A stretch of DNA of 64,000 bases, taken from contig OX463783.1 of assembly GCA_949825025.1 (NCBI GenBank), positions 18,333,533 to 18,397,532 on the forward strand, given 5' to 3'. The position numbers were made by a program, and so were the translations under genes. This document shows, one piece after another, positions 10,945 to 22,283 of the stretch. The stretch is from Siphlonurus alternatus. Taxonomy: Eukaryota > Arthropoda > Insecta > Ephemeroptera > Siphlonuridae. The notes beneath the pieces were generated by a model. The model was given only the letters and a program-made list of their open reading frames with translations. It had not been told where the DNA came from and made no database searches. How positions within the stretch are numbered: position 1 is the first letter of the stretch; each line of letters starts with the position of its first letter.

Positions 10945-11800
10945 GATAACAGGAAGTATAAGGTTTGTGGATATCCTGAGACGAATTTTAGTATTAATTT
11001 ATTTTTTTTAAAGAGGTGCACATTTAAAGGCCTTCTGAACCTTAATTTCACAGTATTAAGTGCACGGTTATCTTTGCTTCAGTGTGATTCGGCTGCATAA
11101 TTTTTTTGGTTTCAGTAGAACAAATATCAGAGATAATAGCCGATGAAGAAGCACCTGTGACGTCACTCACGCTCATTCAGCGGCGACAATATAGGGAAAT
11201 CCCTGCAAAAGATAGGTTCACTCCCGCTGCAACCACGGCCACAATTTTACTTCTGGAATTTTGAAACTTTACCAGGGCAGTCTTGATAGTATTTGTCAAA
11301 TAGACTGAAAGAATTTTTTTGGTGGCTTGTGTACAGATTGAGTTATTGCGGTTGCAAGATAAGCTAAAAATTTAACATTGTTTTCCTATACAACATTTTT
11401 GCTCCTCTTTCTACCGCAATAACTCGGTTTCTATGAATGTCATCAAAAAAAATCTTTCATGCTATTTGACAAATACTATCAAGACTGCCCTGGTAAAGTT
11501 TCAAAATTCCAGAAGTAAAATTGTGGCCGTGGTTGCAGCGGGAGTGAACCTATCTTTTGCAGGGATTTCCCTATATTGTCGCCGCTGAATGAGCGTGAGT
11601 GACGTCACAGGTGCTTCTTCATCGGCTATTATCTCTAATATTTGTTCTACTGAAACCAAAAAAATTATGCAGCCGAATCACCCTGAAGCAAAGCTAACCG
11701 TGCACTTAATACTGTGCAAAGGTTCAGAAGGCCTTTAAGTTACAAATAAGAAAATGCTTAATTTGTTGATTTTTTTTTTTTACTTCCGGATACTTCAGGT
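10945..11800. mobile_element. Family J foldback copy 2, split by element I
   Basis: AACAGGAAGTATAAGGTTTG on the left and TACTTCCGGATACTTCAGG on the right look like decayed family J ends. The 707-bp element I (11028-11734) lies between them. I infer J was there first and I inserted later. Confidence 0.5.
11028..11734. mobile_element. Large foldback element I with TTAA flanks
   Basis: Arms of more than 300 bp are almost identical in inverted orientation. The left begins AGGCCTTCTGAACC and the right ends GGTTCAGAAGGCCT, both immediately flanked by TTAA (11024-11027, 11735-11738). The arms include GCGGCGACAATATAGGGAAA and its complement, plus TGACGTCA at 11158 and 11600. A 100-bp centre carries GAGTTATTGCGGTTG / CCGCAATAACTCGG. 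The TTAA target suggests piggyBac-like mobilisation, but the termini do not show the usual CCC start. The arms differ at only a few positions, so it is young. Confidence 0.85.
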
Positions 11801-12640
11801 TATGATTTTTAAATTAATTTTAAATTATTTTAAATTTAGATAATATCAAATAAATGTGAAGTACTATATTTTCTTTGTGTATTATTATAATATGTATATG
11901 ATAGTAACTATGTATGCATCGATTAGTTTAACTTTGTAGTTTATATTAAATGAGAGGAAAGGGGAGGAGAAAGTGATATAATCTAGTTTATACATCGTGT
12001 GATAAGTGAGGACAATAAATAACTAATTTGACATTTTTATGCCACTATGTTGCATGAGAAAATTGCTATAGTAGTTATAACGGTAAATTTGTATTCCAAA
12101 TTTAACAAGTGCACAGTAGAGAATAGTTCCATTTTGAATTAAATTTAAAACCTGAATAAGCAATTATTTGCAACTCACAAAATATACTGTATATAACATA
12201 TTTTGAATTTTATACTTTGATTTAACATAGTTATGTTATAACTGTTATAAATTTGGGGGCCTTTCTTAAAAAAAGACTAAAAAAAGGTTACAATTTTTGT
12301 ATGACTGGAAAATTTGTGTATAAAAATAGAAACATCAAGCAATTAAAAATTTTGCTTTAAATTTAGTCCTAATTCTTTGTGAATGCCCCAAGTATCATAA
12401 AATAACACGAGTATAACATAGAACATGGCAGATATATCGTGTGTATAGAATTTTTTAGATATTCTATAAGATCATATAAGATGATAAAAATATACCAGAG
12501 ATCTTATGGTCATGCAGTTCTTAGTCCAGAATTTTCAAAAGTCAACCAACTGGCCATAAGACATCATGGATGTCTTTGAAAGTAGTTTAACTTTTATTGG
12601 TCGTTATTCACGAAAAAACATATCCATGCAGCTTTCTCAC
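11801..12640. other. AT-rich spacer
   Basis: No hairpin or exon-like segment is recognised. The repeated AGATCTTATGG / CCATAAGACATC around 12500-12560 is only weakly inverted. Confidence 0.5.
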
Positions 12641-12800
12641 TATACTCTGGTTCACATTTAACTTGATGGTTTTTGTCGTGTTTGTAACGTCTTCTGTCAT
12701 TGGTGCGTTGTTTGTAACGAAGAACTTTACTGGACGAGCCGAGCCGAAGGAGACCCGAGAGTTTCCGACGAAACCCAAGTTAAATCTGAACTTTAGTATA
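12641..12800. mobile_element. MITE family K copy 1
   Basis: Terminal inverted repeats TATACTCTGGTTCACATTTA (left) and TAAATCTGAACTTTAGTATA (right) enclose a core containing GTCATTGGTGCGTTGTTTGT and GAGCCGAGCCGAAGGAGACC. A second copy is at 42202-42345. Two overlapping 73-96 codon frames here are shadows of the element. Confidence 0.85.
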
Positions 12801-13814
12801 ACCATGACTATACGATGACACTGAACGTAGTTAATGAGAAACCTTGATATTTTATATTTCTGTAAACCACGCCCATTATTTTTAAAATTTGTTTTCATTT
12901 AAATTTTAAAATAAGTAAAAGTTATAATTTATTATAAATGTTCAAATATTATCTATATAAGTAAAATTCTTAGTAAGAATTACATAATTTAATACTCTTA
13001 CTTTATATTAAGAAGAGCAAAGAGAAACGATTGATCTTAATTCCTTACAATTTATGAGCAAACTTTAGTTCCACTCTGATGAAGTAAGAAACGATAAATT
13101 TACAACATTTCAAAACTTTCATGATAACATTTTCTCACCATTTATTTCTCTAGCTTTTATTTTTTTTAGTCTCTCCTTTTTTCTTATAAAATTAAAAATT
13201 AAATTTATTATTTTCTGTGATTTAGTCTTTGGCGAATAAAAATATTCAATGATTAAATTGAAATTTGAAACCGATGGATGTGAAACAATTTGATAGAAAG
13301 GGTTTCATACTATAACATGTAGAGACTTTGATGAGAAAGTGTTTCAATGTAAATTTTAAATTAATGGTTCAAATTAATTCCTTTGATACGTTTATACATT
13401 TAAAATATATAAAATTGTTATAACACAATTTCATTTGAGAGTTTTGTTCATTTTAACTAAAAATTATACATTGTCATAAACTCTTGTTGAAAAAATTGAA
13501 TTTGTTTGCTTTAGACAATTTACTTAAGTATTATATACTAATATAAAAATATTGTTTAACAAAAAATAACACATCTAAAAGGTAGATAGTAGACCGCAAA
13601 TTATAAAATATGTAGACAAATATTATAAATTTATTATGTATAATGGACAACAGTTCAGTTAACTTAAAGTTTCTCATCAGAAGTGGAGGATACTTCCTTA
13701 AAGCATTTCATTACTTAACTTATCCAAGTTATGCTTGTTAATATAGTAGCCATTGAATCTCTTACGCCTTGTAGTTATGCAACCAGCTGTGAATATATGT
13801 AATTGTTATATACG
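12801..13814. other. AT-rich spacer
   Basis: Nothing recognised. The G+C-richer stretch 13670-13790 has no open frame of note. Confidence 0.5.
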
Positions 13815-13914
13815 CCTGCTGGGTTTGCAACTTTTGTTACAATATACATGTATATTGAAGTAACTATATTGGTGTTGAAATAGTTGGAGTGGAAAACGTT
13901 GCATACCCAGGAGG
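13815..13914. mobile_element. Short MITE with inverted ends (U)
   Basis: CCTGCTGGGTTTGCAAC and its near complement GTTGCATACCCAGGAGG face each other about 65 bp apart, flanked by TA-rich sequence. Single copy in the window. Confidence 0.6.
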
Positions 13915-14213
13915 TACTGCTGCGTCACACACTAAATAAGTGTCATCATTTTGTAATGTCTTTGGTAATTGTTGCATAGTTTATAATGAAGGTACTCACT
14001 ATGTAGCTGAATGCGAGCCGAAGTAATACATAACATTCTCGATGGAAAAAAAAAGTTAAACGTGTGTATATGTCACATTAATTTATTTAGTTTTTCCAGA
14101 GATCTTATAGTGTAGAGATATAGAACGCTTATGGCCAAAATTCTGTTCAAACATCACAGATCTTGAAGGAAGTGCGAGTACGAAAAAATGTGTTATTCCA
14201 AAGTTTCAGCGCA

Positions 14214-14291
14214 GGGGCGTTCAGATGGCGTTGCAGCTGCAAGTTATAAGCATTTGGGGGTGTGCCGGTCCCCTCCCCATCTGGACGCCCA
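14214..14291. mobile_element. Short G+C-rich inverted-repeat element (V)
   Basis: GGGGCGTTCAGATGG and CCATCTGGACGCCC are inverted around a G-rich loop. The G+C is far above the flanks, which suggests inserted DNA. Confidence 0.55.
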
Positions 14292-14652
14292 AATAATAAG
14301 TTCTCATTTTCATTTCATCTAGACCTTTTCTTTGGTTTATACGTTAAATGCTAGGAAAAATATTTAACACGGACGTTCGACCTCTTTACAATGTAAACTC
14401 TTTGGTTTTTCTTCGGAACCGCTCGCATCGGCCAATGATGTTTTTCGTTAGAAGCTGGCTGCCAATGAGTGAGGGCGTTACACACATCATGAAAACCTAA
14501 ATGGATTTTTCGGTCACTGTTTACTTATGTATGATAGAAACTATTTATATATTTTAAATGATTAGAAGAGTAAACTTGTATTATAAAATCTTTCTACATA
14601 TTCGCATTTTCTTAAACTTTTGCGTTTTGCCACCTGCAATGCCATCGTTAAT

Positions 14653-14822
14653 AAGGTGCATTTCTATGGAGCGATGTTAAGCGGGACTTGGCGGGGCGAG
14701 AAAAGCGCACTTGTTTCAATCTCGTATGGCGGTCATGTTGGCAATAAAATCACTACCCGCAAGGCGAGAAAATCCCGAGCCTCTGATTGGCTCGCTTTTT
14801 CCGATCCATGGAAATGCACCTT
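14653..14822. mobile_element. MITE with 20-bp inverted ends (L)
   Basis: AAGGTGCATTTCTATGGAGC on the left and CCATGGAAATGCACCTT on the right. The core is G+C-rich (GGGACTTGGCGGGGCGAG, CCTCTGATTGGCTCGC). Both plus-strand frames across it are artefacts. Confidence 0.7.
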
Positions 14823-15551
14823 TAACTTCGATCAACTGTATCACAAAACCGTTATTGCATATTAACTCACAGACTCTGCTCGTTCATGCACGCTCATTAC
14901 AGTGAAAGTAACTCGTATTATATTATATGAAGCCAGCATATGTATATAAGTCTAGTTCGTAAGGGCCAGATGCCCACTCACACATGGGACCTCATAATAT
15001 AATATAAATAGGTCATATGAGTCCAAGGTGATAGGAAAAGAAGGGTATAATTTGAATAATGTAATTTACTATTTAGTAAAATTAATGTGATATAAGAATC
15101 CATTACTCCAATATTATGCTATAAAACCAATGTCGTAATATCTTTTAGAATCTATTATAGCCAACTGTATAAATATACAAATTCTATTACTTAATTCCTC
15201 ATGTGAAGTATAGTGCACATATTTTTAAATGAGGTTATTTGAACCAATGAAAACTGTAATTTCCATAAAAATGTGATTTTCATTAGTTCAAATTCATGAG
15301 AGAAAAGTAAATCTTCAAGAAAATTGTAAAATATTATATTTATTACAATTTATTATAGTAAATCGTCATGTCTGTTTTTATTAATTAAATATTAAATCAA
15401 AATTTTAATTTAACTTAAGTAATTAAGAGCTGTTTTCTTTAATATTCAGTGCAATTTTGATAGGTATAGGTTTTATAGTATAGGTATGTACGGCAATAAT
15501 CTCTACTGCGTTTTTCTATTAAAAAAAATGTAAAGTATAATACAAAAACAT
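14823..15551. other. AT-rich spacer
   Basis: Nothing recognised beyond an imperfect inverted pair ACCAATGAAAACTG / TTTCATTAGTTCAAAT at about 15243-15290. Confidence 0.5.
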
Positions 15552-15555
15552 TTAA

Positions 15556-15993
15556 AGTAAAGTGCGCGCGAGAAAAAAAAGTTGAGTTAGTATTTTCTAA
15601 AAATAGTTCAAGTAGTCCTCCATATCAAACCGAAATTCAAAAAATTCTATCTCAAAATCTACCATGTTAATTCCCATAAAATTTTTTATTATTTTTTTAC
15701 GGAAAAATGGATTCGAGAGAAAAATTTTTTAATCGGTTTTTGGTTAAAGCTTGGGTCATAGAACATCACTATATTTTTTTCATACCACCTAACGGTGTAT
15801 TTTTTTGAGATATTCGAGGGTTTTTGTCAGGTAAGGCCCCATGTTAAGCGACGCGTTCACTCTGACTTTGCAATTTTTTTCTGGCAAACCTATTTGAGAT
15901 AGAATTTTTTTAATTTTGGTTTGATATGGAGGACTGCTTAAACTATTTTTAGAAAATACTAACTCAACTTTTTTTTCTAGCGCGCACTTTACT
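15556..15993. mobile_element. Foldback element M with TTAA flanks
   Basis: AGTAAAGTGCGCGCGAG on the left and CTAGCGCGCACTTTACT on the right, each bounded by TTAA (15552-15555, 15994-15997). Arms are about 110 bp, including CTCCATATCAAACC and its complement, around a 220-bp non-palindromic centre. Same target type as element I but unrelated sequence. Confidence 0.85.
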
Positions 15994-15997
15994 TTAA

Positions 15998-16890
15998 TGG
16001 AGCTTATTTCTATCATTGTAAAGTAATTTTCATTTTGCGATAAAACTGAACAAAATCTTATTGAAACCTTCTATAACGAGTATAAACTTTGGCTGAATGT
16101 TTGAAAGTCATTATGTTTCAATTCACGTTCCTCTCAGTAAAATATGCCTTGCAAAATAATTCAGGACCCTAAGTGTATACACTCCGTTGAATAAAAACAT
16201 ATTTTGTTGGCAATGAAATCTCCATATCATCACAAATTATGACACTTTCATGTATATTTTTTTGTGTAGTATACATTACTCTCTAGACCTACAAAAAATA
16301 AGATATCATATAAAATAGTACAAAGTTTTATTATGGAAAAAACATTTCTAAGTTTTATATAAACTTTTGGCAATGAGTTTTACATTTATCTTTTACCTAA
16401 AAAAAAAGAAGAAGAGGTAATGTGTTTCTTTTTTTTGTTCCATGTTTTCTCTAATGTATGTATTCTTACATATCTTATCTTCGCATTCTCTTTTTTTGTA
16501 TGTTCAATAATAATAAAAAAAAAAGCATGATGTAAAAAAAAAATATTAAATTGTCATCATCAATCATATTTTCTCGGTGTAATCAGGTTTCTTTAAAAAA
16601 AAAAAAAAAAGAATAAAATTTCTTTTTTCAAAACAAATCATTCTCTTATTTATTTCACAGAGGTATGTGAATGAAAAATGATGGAAATTATAATATCAGC
16701 TAATGTTTCAATGGCTTTAATTTTCCTACAAGAAAAATATAATTAAATATGAAATATTTTTGAAGAAAACAGAAAACCTCTAGAGAAATAATAATAATAA
16801 AAAAACAAAATTAAAGTTATTTTTCAAAACACAACTTCCTAAATAAAAATTCAAAACTTTTTTACATTTTTTTTTTTTTTTTTTTTTTGC
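15998..16890. other. AT-rich spacer with poly-A/T runs
   Basis: Homopolymer runs occur at about 16428, 16518, 16534, 16594 and 16867-16888. No gene or repeat copy is recognised. Confidence 0.5.
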
Positions 16891-16896
16891 CTACTT

Positions 16897-16917
16897 AAGG
16901 TCTGTTCGTAAAGTCTG
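16897..16917 (+). mobile_element. Family B terminus fragment
   Basis: AAGGTCTGTTCGTAAA is identical to the family B end, followed by unrelated sequence and preceded by a 22-base T run. No opposite end is present. Confidence 0.55.
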
Positions 16918-17013
16918 CCACGCGTATCCTTTCTGCACTCGATCAACTTCATGTCTAAGTAAGAAAATTGAGCGCATAAAAATTACATAAAACATAGTTC
17001 ATGAACAAACTTA

Positions 17014-17158
17014 ATGGATGCGATTCATGAAGAAGTTAGCCAGGTTTATAACCATGTTTAGCTTAACCACGTTTAACTATACCTGCATGTTTTACGTGTT
17101 AAACCACTTAGTTAAACGTGGTTAGAAACCTGGCTAACTGCTTCGTGAATCGCGCCCA
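17014..17158. mobile_element. Foldback MITE, family E copy 2 (best preserved)
   Basis: ATGGATGCGATTCATGAAGA on the left and CTTCGTGAATCGCGCCCAT on the right, flanked by TA on both sides. The inner arms AACCACGTTTAACTATACC / TTAAACGTGGTTAGAAACC complete a 145-bp hairpin. Confidence 0.9.
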
Positions 17159-17335
17159 TTAGTATGTATAAAAATAAAAAAATAACATCAATAAACTAAT
17201 TAAAATAGTTTATATATTGCAAAACAAATATTTTATGATTATCCGTCTTAATAAACTATCTTACTACACATTTAAATAATTTCTTCAGCATCAAAATGGA
17301 AAAGGTTGCATATACATTAGGAGCAATGGACAATA

Positions 17336-17542
17336 TACATGAAAATTTTTTATTGCAGAAATGAATAGAGGGTATCAAATTATGCTACTCTGAATTTTTC
17401 AGATTTGTTTGAAACCCAGAACTATTTTGAAATAATTATTGAAAGTGCGGCCACGCCCCCTGGAGGCGTCAGTAGGCGTCCAGTCTCTATCCTTTTTATT
17501 AAGAATTCAGGGGTGCCAACTGAAATCACAGGACTTTCAATA
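17336..17542 (-). mobile_element. Family C copy 2, truncated and inverted
   Basis: This begins ATGGACAATATACATG and matches the reverse complement of the neighbouring full copy (17543-17873) through the asymmetric core (GTGCGGCCACGCCCCCTGG, GGGGTGCCAACTGAAATCAC). It then stops at GGACTTTCAATA, exactly where the next copy starts. Confidence 0.75.
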
Positions 17543-17873
17543 ATGGACAACATACATGAAAAATTTTTGTCGCAGAAATGAATAGATGGTACCAAATTAT
17601 GATACTCAGAATTTTTTCAGATTTTTTTGAAACCCGGAACTATTTTTAAATAATTATTGAAAGTCCTGTGATTTCAGTTGGCACCCCTGCAGCCTTAATA
17701 AAAAGGATAGAAACTGGACGCCTATTGACGCCTCCAAGGGGCGTGGCCGCACTTTCAATAATTATTTAAAAATAGTTCTGGGTCTCAAAAAAATCTGAAA
17801 GAATTCAGAGTAGCATAATTTGGTACCCTCTATTCATTTCTGCAATAAATTTTTTTCATGTATGTTGTCTATT
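17543..17873 (+). mobile_element. Family C copy 3, full length
   Basis: ATGGACAACATACATGAAAA on the left and TTCATGTATGTTGTC on the right. Arms include TTATTGAAAGT and CAGATTTTTTTGA. The core (CCTATTGACGCCTCC, GGGGCGTGGCCGCAC) is not palindromic and gives the element a direction. Copy 7 (47173) has the same core. Confidence 0.85.
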
Positions 17874-18469
17874 CATGTGCTGTACCATTTTTAAACTCAA
17901 ACTTGTATTGTAATATGTGTTTTATGAACCTTTTAAATTTTAGGTCAGTTTTGATGCTAAAAAAGTGCCTAACCTTACGACGAAGTGACGAAAAATGTAA
18001 GATGGATAAGGATAATTATTGTCTGATATTTCATCAATACTTTACCGAAATAAACTGTAACTAAAAGGCTTCTATAAGATTGCTGTACTGACAGAAGTTG
18101 TTCGTGGACTGATTTTGAAGCTATTTTCAAGCAGAGTATTATTGCTTTTCTGTTATTTCTGCGTGACTAGATCCCAGCTGTGAAAGAAAGCTAACTGAGA
18201 ATGACCAGATGCTATTTTTTTTTCTCGCTTCATCAATATCAATTTGAACTTTTCTGTACATTCACTCAAAAAAATATAAGAAGTACATCTTGAGACATTA
18301 CAATCGTTAACTCTGCTCTGTTGCCTTTGAAGTGAGTTTGAAAATTTTAAAGGATTGCTAGCATGAGATGTAGACCTTTCCCAAAATTGTATGTCTTTAA
18401 TCTTTTACTTTTGCAATTTCAATAAATTAAGCAATAAATTTGTGCAGTTTTGAGCTGTATTTGGTAAAT
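17874..18469. other. Spacer
   Basis: A 68-codon plus-strand frame starts in the arm of the preceding element and runs to 18064 through a TTTTAAATTTTAG acceptor-like site. I do not regard it as supported. Confidence 0.4.
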
Positions 18470-18835
18470 GGTGACAAAAGCCGGGCACTTAACGCTTTGG
18501 TATGCTCATCCAATTCGCAATCCAATGGACGTGAGTTCGATACCATGCAGACACAGCCAAACTTTTCACAAGTGGCGGTTGCTATCGAACACCTACTCGT
18601 GCATTCGGGAGGTGGTTGATGACATCGTTCATCAATTGGCGACCATATTTACAGAGGTTTCCGTGGTTTTATCAGTCATAACTAGACAAATGCTGGGATG
18701 GATTGCTAGGCCCGGACTCACAAAATCCTAACGATATGCTAGGCAAGATTGAAAAGTCGGGAAGTTAAATTCAAGCATGCAGTGCTCCGTACAACAGGGT
18801 TCAATTGAAGTAAAAAAAAAAAAATAAAAAAAAAA
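18470..18835 (+). mobile_element. tRNA-derived SINE, family 1 copy 1
   Basis: The head resembles a tRNA gene with a B-box-like GAGTTCGATACC (about 18532). A body follows (GGGAGGTGGTTGATGAC, GAGGTTTCCGTGGTTTTATC, CAAATGCTGGGATGG), and the element ends in an A-rich tail (18810-18835). Further copies are at 51385 and, inverted, 59447. It would be transcribed by RNA polymerase III and mobilised by a LINE. Frames across it are artefacts. Confidence 0.8.
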
Positions 18836-20354
18836 TGAATAGCAGCCTTGAGTTGTTCTTGGTAAAGGGAAACCTACTGCATTTTTAATACAAAAACAGA
18901 ATCCAAAACCCAAAACAGAAGTCTAAAAGCTGTCATAGCTATCATTATTAGAAGCTTAATTTTACTTCAGATTTAATTAAAATGATTACTTTCAATTTTA
19001 TTAGTAATTTACTTTATTACAGATAAATTTAACATAAATAAAAAAAATTGCAAGTATATTTTAACATAACAAATAACTAATGGATGTATAAAATTTATAT
19101 AATATCAACTTTCATGTAATTTTGATTGTAAATACGTGATAAGATAAAGACTTCCTTAATAATTTTCCCATAGAAATCTGATTTATAGTAAAGAACCAGT
19201 TGCTTCCACACAAAATTTCAAAGCACTTATATTTATATAGAAATTTCTAAAAGTTTTAACTTTCATATAACTATATTATAGAAATGTAAAATGAAAATCA
19301 TGATTTCTTTTTATTTTACTAATGAACCTGTCAAACAGAAACTCTGTACTAACTTTTCATCTGATCTTGACGTGAATATAACACGTAACGTTAAAAAAAA
19401 TACTTAATAACTACATTATTCGATACCTGAAATCATTATAAAATTTGAACTATTGTAGTTCTTTATATGTTAAGATCAAGTATAGGTTAGAGAGTGGAGA
19501 TATGACGTCATGAGACTACATCAATTTCCTGTAGCTCTCACTCACATCCACACACAAAGATAGGAGGGGGGGGGGGGTCTATAGTTCTATACAGTTAAAT
19601 CTTTAGGTCTAGTGAACTTCTATTTTTAGATCTTTAAAAGCAATATTCTTTTATAAGTATAACGTAATATTGATCTAATATCGATCTTTTGATAAGTTTA
19701 TATCTAAAGAAAGTCATATATATTTTTTCTTTTGAATAAAAAGTTAAGTAGTTTCTATTATGTGTGATATCCGGATTTCTTTTTTAAGTTGATGTATTAA
19801 TAATAATATATTATTTATTATAAAATATTAAAAAAATTAAATTATTATTGAAATGCAAATTATTTATGAAGTCACTTAAAGCTTAACATTAGAAATTTGG
19901 ACGAAAAATTCGCTACAACAGATTTTCTTCAAATTAATTTGGTGGACTCACAACAATCGTCAAATTAGCTCTAAATTTTTTCGGAATTTTTTAACCGTTG
20001 GTTTAATTATAATTAATATATTTAAATGAGAATTTTGTATCCTTCCAATGTTAAATTTGTTAATTAGCATTGCAAAAAAACTATACAACAGATTTTTTTG
20101 CTTTTTTTTTTTTTTTACTAAAACCTAATTTTTTAGACTATTTTTCTGAATTGTTTTCATATATTTTGAACCGTGGCGATGATCGTTTCCTATATGTGAT
20201 GAGAAATGTGGCAACGTTCTCAAGGACTGTTGTTACCACCCCCTCCTAAAAATTTATGCGCATTCCAATGCAAACAGTGTTGCCACTATAGCCATGCCTC
20301 TTGACCTTGACAGACAAATTCTCAGGTTATACCTTAATTTCAACACTCAATTGC
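18836..20354. other. AT-rich spacer
   Basis: It contains TGACGTCA at 19503, a 13-base G run at 19565 and a weak inverted pair GTGGCAACGTT / AGTGTTGCCAC (20209-20287). Nothing more is recognised. Confidence 0.5.
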
Positions 20355-20413
20355 ATATATATATATATATATAACAAAAAAACAAACAAACAAACAAACA
20401 AACAAACAAAACA
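20355..20413. repeat. Compound (AT)n-(AAAC)n microsatellite
   Basis: About nine AT units are followed by eight AAAC units. Confidence 0.9.
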
Positions 20414-20639
20414 AAAAAATCAATAAAATGCTGTTTTAAGTAAAAGTAAAGTTAAATTTTGTTAAGTCTTAAAGGAAATACATTATGATTTAATAAGATT
20501 AAAATATCATGGAAGGATATAGTGCACAAAGAAGCTTATTCCACATTAGCGCATAAATTATATTTATACATCACACTTGATATCTGACTTATGTACACTG
20601 AGAAATATTTAAAGTGTTTTAATATTATTTAGTTCGTGA

Positions 20640-20775
20640 ATCAGGGTTGGATTGGCATGAAAAGGTCCGGTTTGCATTATAGACGGACCGAGGGGCCAGA
20701 CCGCGAGCAATGTCTCTATTCATTCATAGTGCCCGGGAATTGAAAAGCTCGAATGGTTGTGGTATACCCAGACTA
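20640..20775. repeat. G+C-rich patch, probably a transposon fragment
   Basis: CAGGGTTGGATTGGCATG at 20642 begins a compositionally distinct block (ACGGACCGAGGGGCCAGACC). A CAGGG start is typical of hAT-superfamily ends, but no matching opposite end is visible. The assignment is therefore weak. Confidence 0.3.
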
Positions 20776-20840
20776 GTTAAGCAAAATTAAGAGCAGTTAC
20801 TGTTACTTACTATTATATGCGAAGAACTTTGACCAAACTA

Positions 20841-20842
<2 letters not shown>

Positions 20843-20922
<80 letters not shown>
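20843..20922. repeat. (TA)n microsatellite
   Basis: About 40 uninterrupted TA units. Confidence 0.97.
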
Positions 20923-20926
<4 letters not shown>

Positions 20927-21762
20927 TCTAGAATTCATCACCTTATGCTCATGTTTGGAAAATTTTTATGTATTATTTTACTTTTTTACATTATATTTTT
21001 AAAAGTCTTTATAATATTTTATAATATTTTAAGGCAATATAATTGACAACTTAAAGAAAAACAAAAACTCTGAAATGATTTTTTTTCTCCGTGTATAACA
21101 AGTTGCATAATACTAAGGAGATTTTAACTTTCATGTACTTACGTTATAAGCCGCATATGCGCTCATTCGTGCAAGAGAGAGTTTAGGTACAGATTTCCAT
21201 ATTAGATTAGTAAACGGGGGGTATTATAGTTCAAAACGTTGGCTTTATTGTTTAGGCAGGCGTGTTTGGTTTATTTCGTTGATGAATATATGAAATATTA
21301 ATTAGCAATCCATTCTCTAAACATACGATTTTACATTATTATTATTATTATGTTTACTTACTATATAATTATGTATCCTAAAATATTGTTAATTATGTTT
21401 ATTTAAAGTTATAAATTAAATATTATTGTCATTCAATTTGATGTTATTTATTATTAAAGAGTAAAATGTAATTTTTAATTATACATTATGTAAAATTAAA
21501 TTAGTTTGTTTAATTTTTTTAGTAATAATAATTACGTATTGCATAAAGTCATAAAAATTCAGCTAGTGATGAAGATTAAAAGTTGTTTTCTATGAGCTAT
21601 TTCATTCTGTGATCTCTTTGCCATCGACTTCAAAAGATAAAAATATCATAATTTACCTACCCATTATAGAAAAAAAATAATGGTATTATGACGTATTTTT
21701 TTTACAAATAAATTCATCTTCCATATAATCTTCTAACTTTGTTTACAAAATCAATGTCTTTA
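20923..21762. other. AT-rich spacer
   Basis: Nothing recognised. Confidence 0.5.
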
Positions 21763-21913
21763 ATGAGTGAAGTTCATGAAGAAATTCTCCAGAAAGAAAT
21801 CCATCAGGTTTCTCCTTAATTAATCGCGTTTTGTGTCAATAGAGTTAATATAAGCTCACACTAACCGTGGTTAGTGAGAAACCTAGTTATCTTCTTTCAT
21901 AAATTTCACCCTA
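21763..21913. mobile_element. Foldback MITE, family E copy 5
   Basis: ATGAGTGAAGTTCATGAAGA on the left and TCATAAATTTCACCCTAAT on the right are diverged family E ends. The inner CAGGTTTCTCCTTAA / GTTAGTGAGAAACCTAG pairs. Older than copies 2 and 4. Confidence 0.7.
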
Positions 21914-22058
21914 ATATGTGTTCAAATTATTCTCAATTTTATTAGAAAAAAAAAACGATGTAAAACAACAAGTATACAAATAAATAGGTTTTATTTGTAT
22001 ACTTAACAACATACATACGAAGATTTCAAGTTTGACCTATAATATTGACTTTTTGTTT

Positions 22059-22283
22059 TTAAGGATCAAACAGGACTATTTTATTGCCCAAGATGGTATA
22101 GTGGATAGTAATATAAGGAAGGGTATAGTAGCTAGAGACGATAGAGAGATTGAGAAGGGCACCAAGTAACGAAAGGCCTGCTGCTACTGCAGTTGGTATG
22201 GCTTTACAAGTCGCCTTCAAGCTAAAGTTCACGACTATGTCGACGTTTACAAGTAAAGTTAAGAGGCCCAAAGATGTGTACAT
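22059..22283 (-). CDS. Small open frame with two hydrophobic segments
   Basis: A 74-codon minus-strand frame with ATG after TCTGACA. Residues 4-21 (SLGLLTLLVNVDIVVNF) and about 29-52 (AIPTAVAAGLSLLGALLNLS) are long enough to span a membrane. G+C (about 42%) is above background. Upstream, TTGCTTTTAG could be an acceptor, which would make this a coding exon and not a free ORF. No family is recognised. Confidence 0.25.
   Translation of the reverse strand: MYTSLGLLTLLVNVDIVVNFSLKATCKAIPTAVAAGLSLLGALLNLSIVSSYYTLPYITIHYTILGNKIVLFDP

Noticed and set aside
12597..12898. 73- and 96-codon frames
   Set aside because: They lie across MITE family K, whose second copy does not preserve the frame.
14620..14905. 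81- and 64-codon plus frames
   Set aside because: They span the inverted-repeat element at 14653-14822; openness follows from its high G+C.
20209..20287. Short MITE with GTGGCAAC / GTTGCCAC ends
   Set aside because: Only about 8-9 bp of inverted sequence, no second copy and no target duplication.
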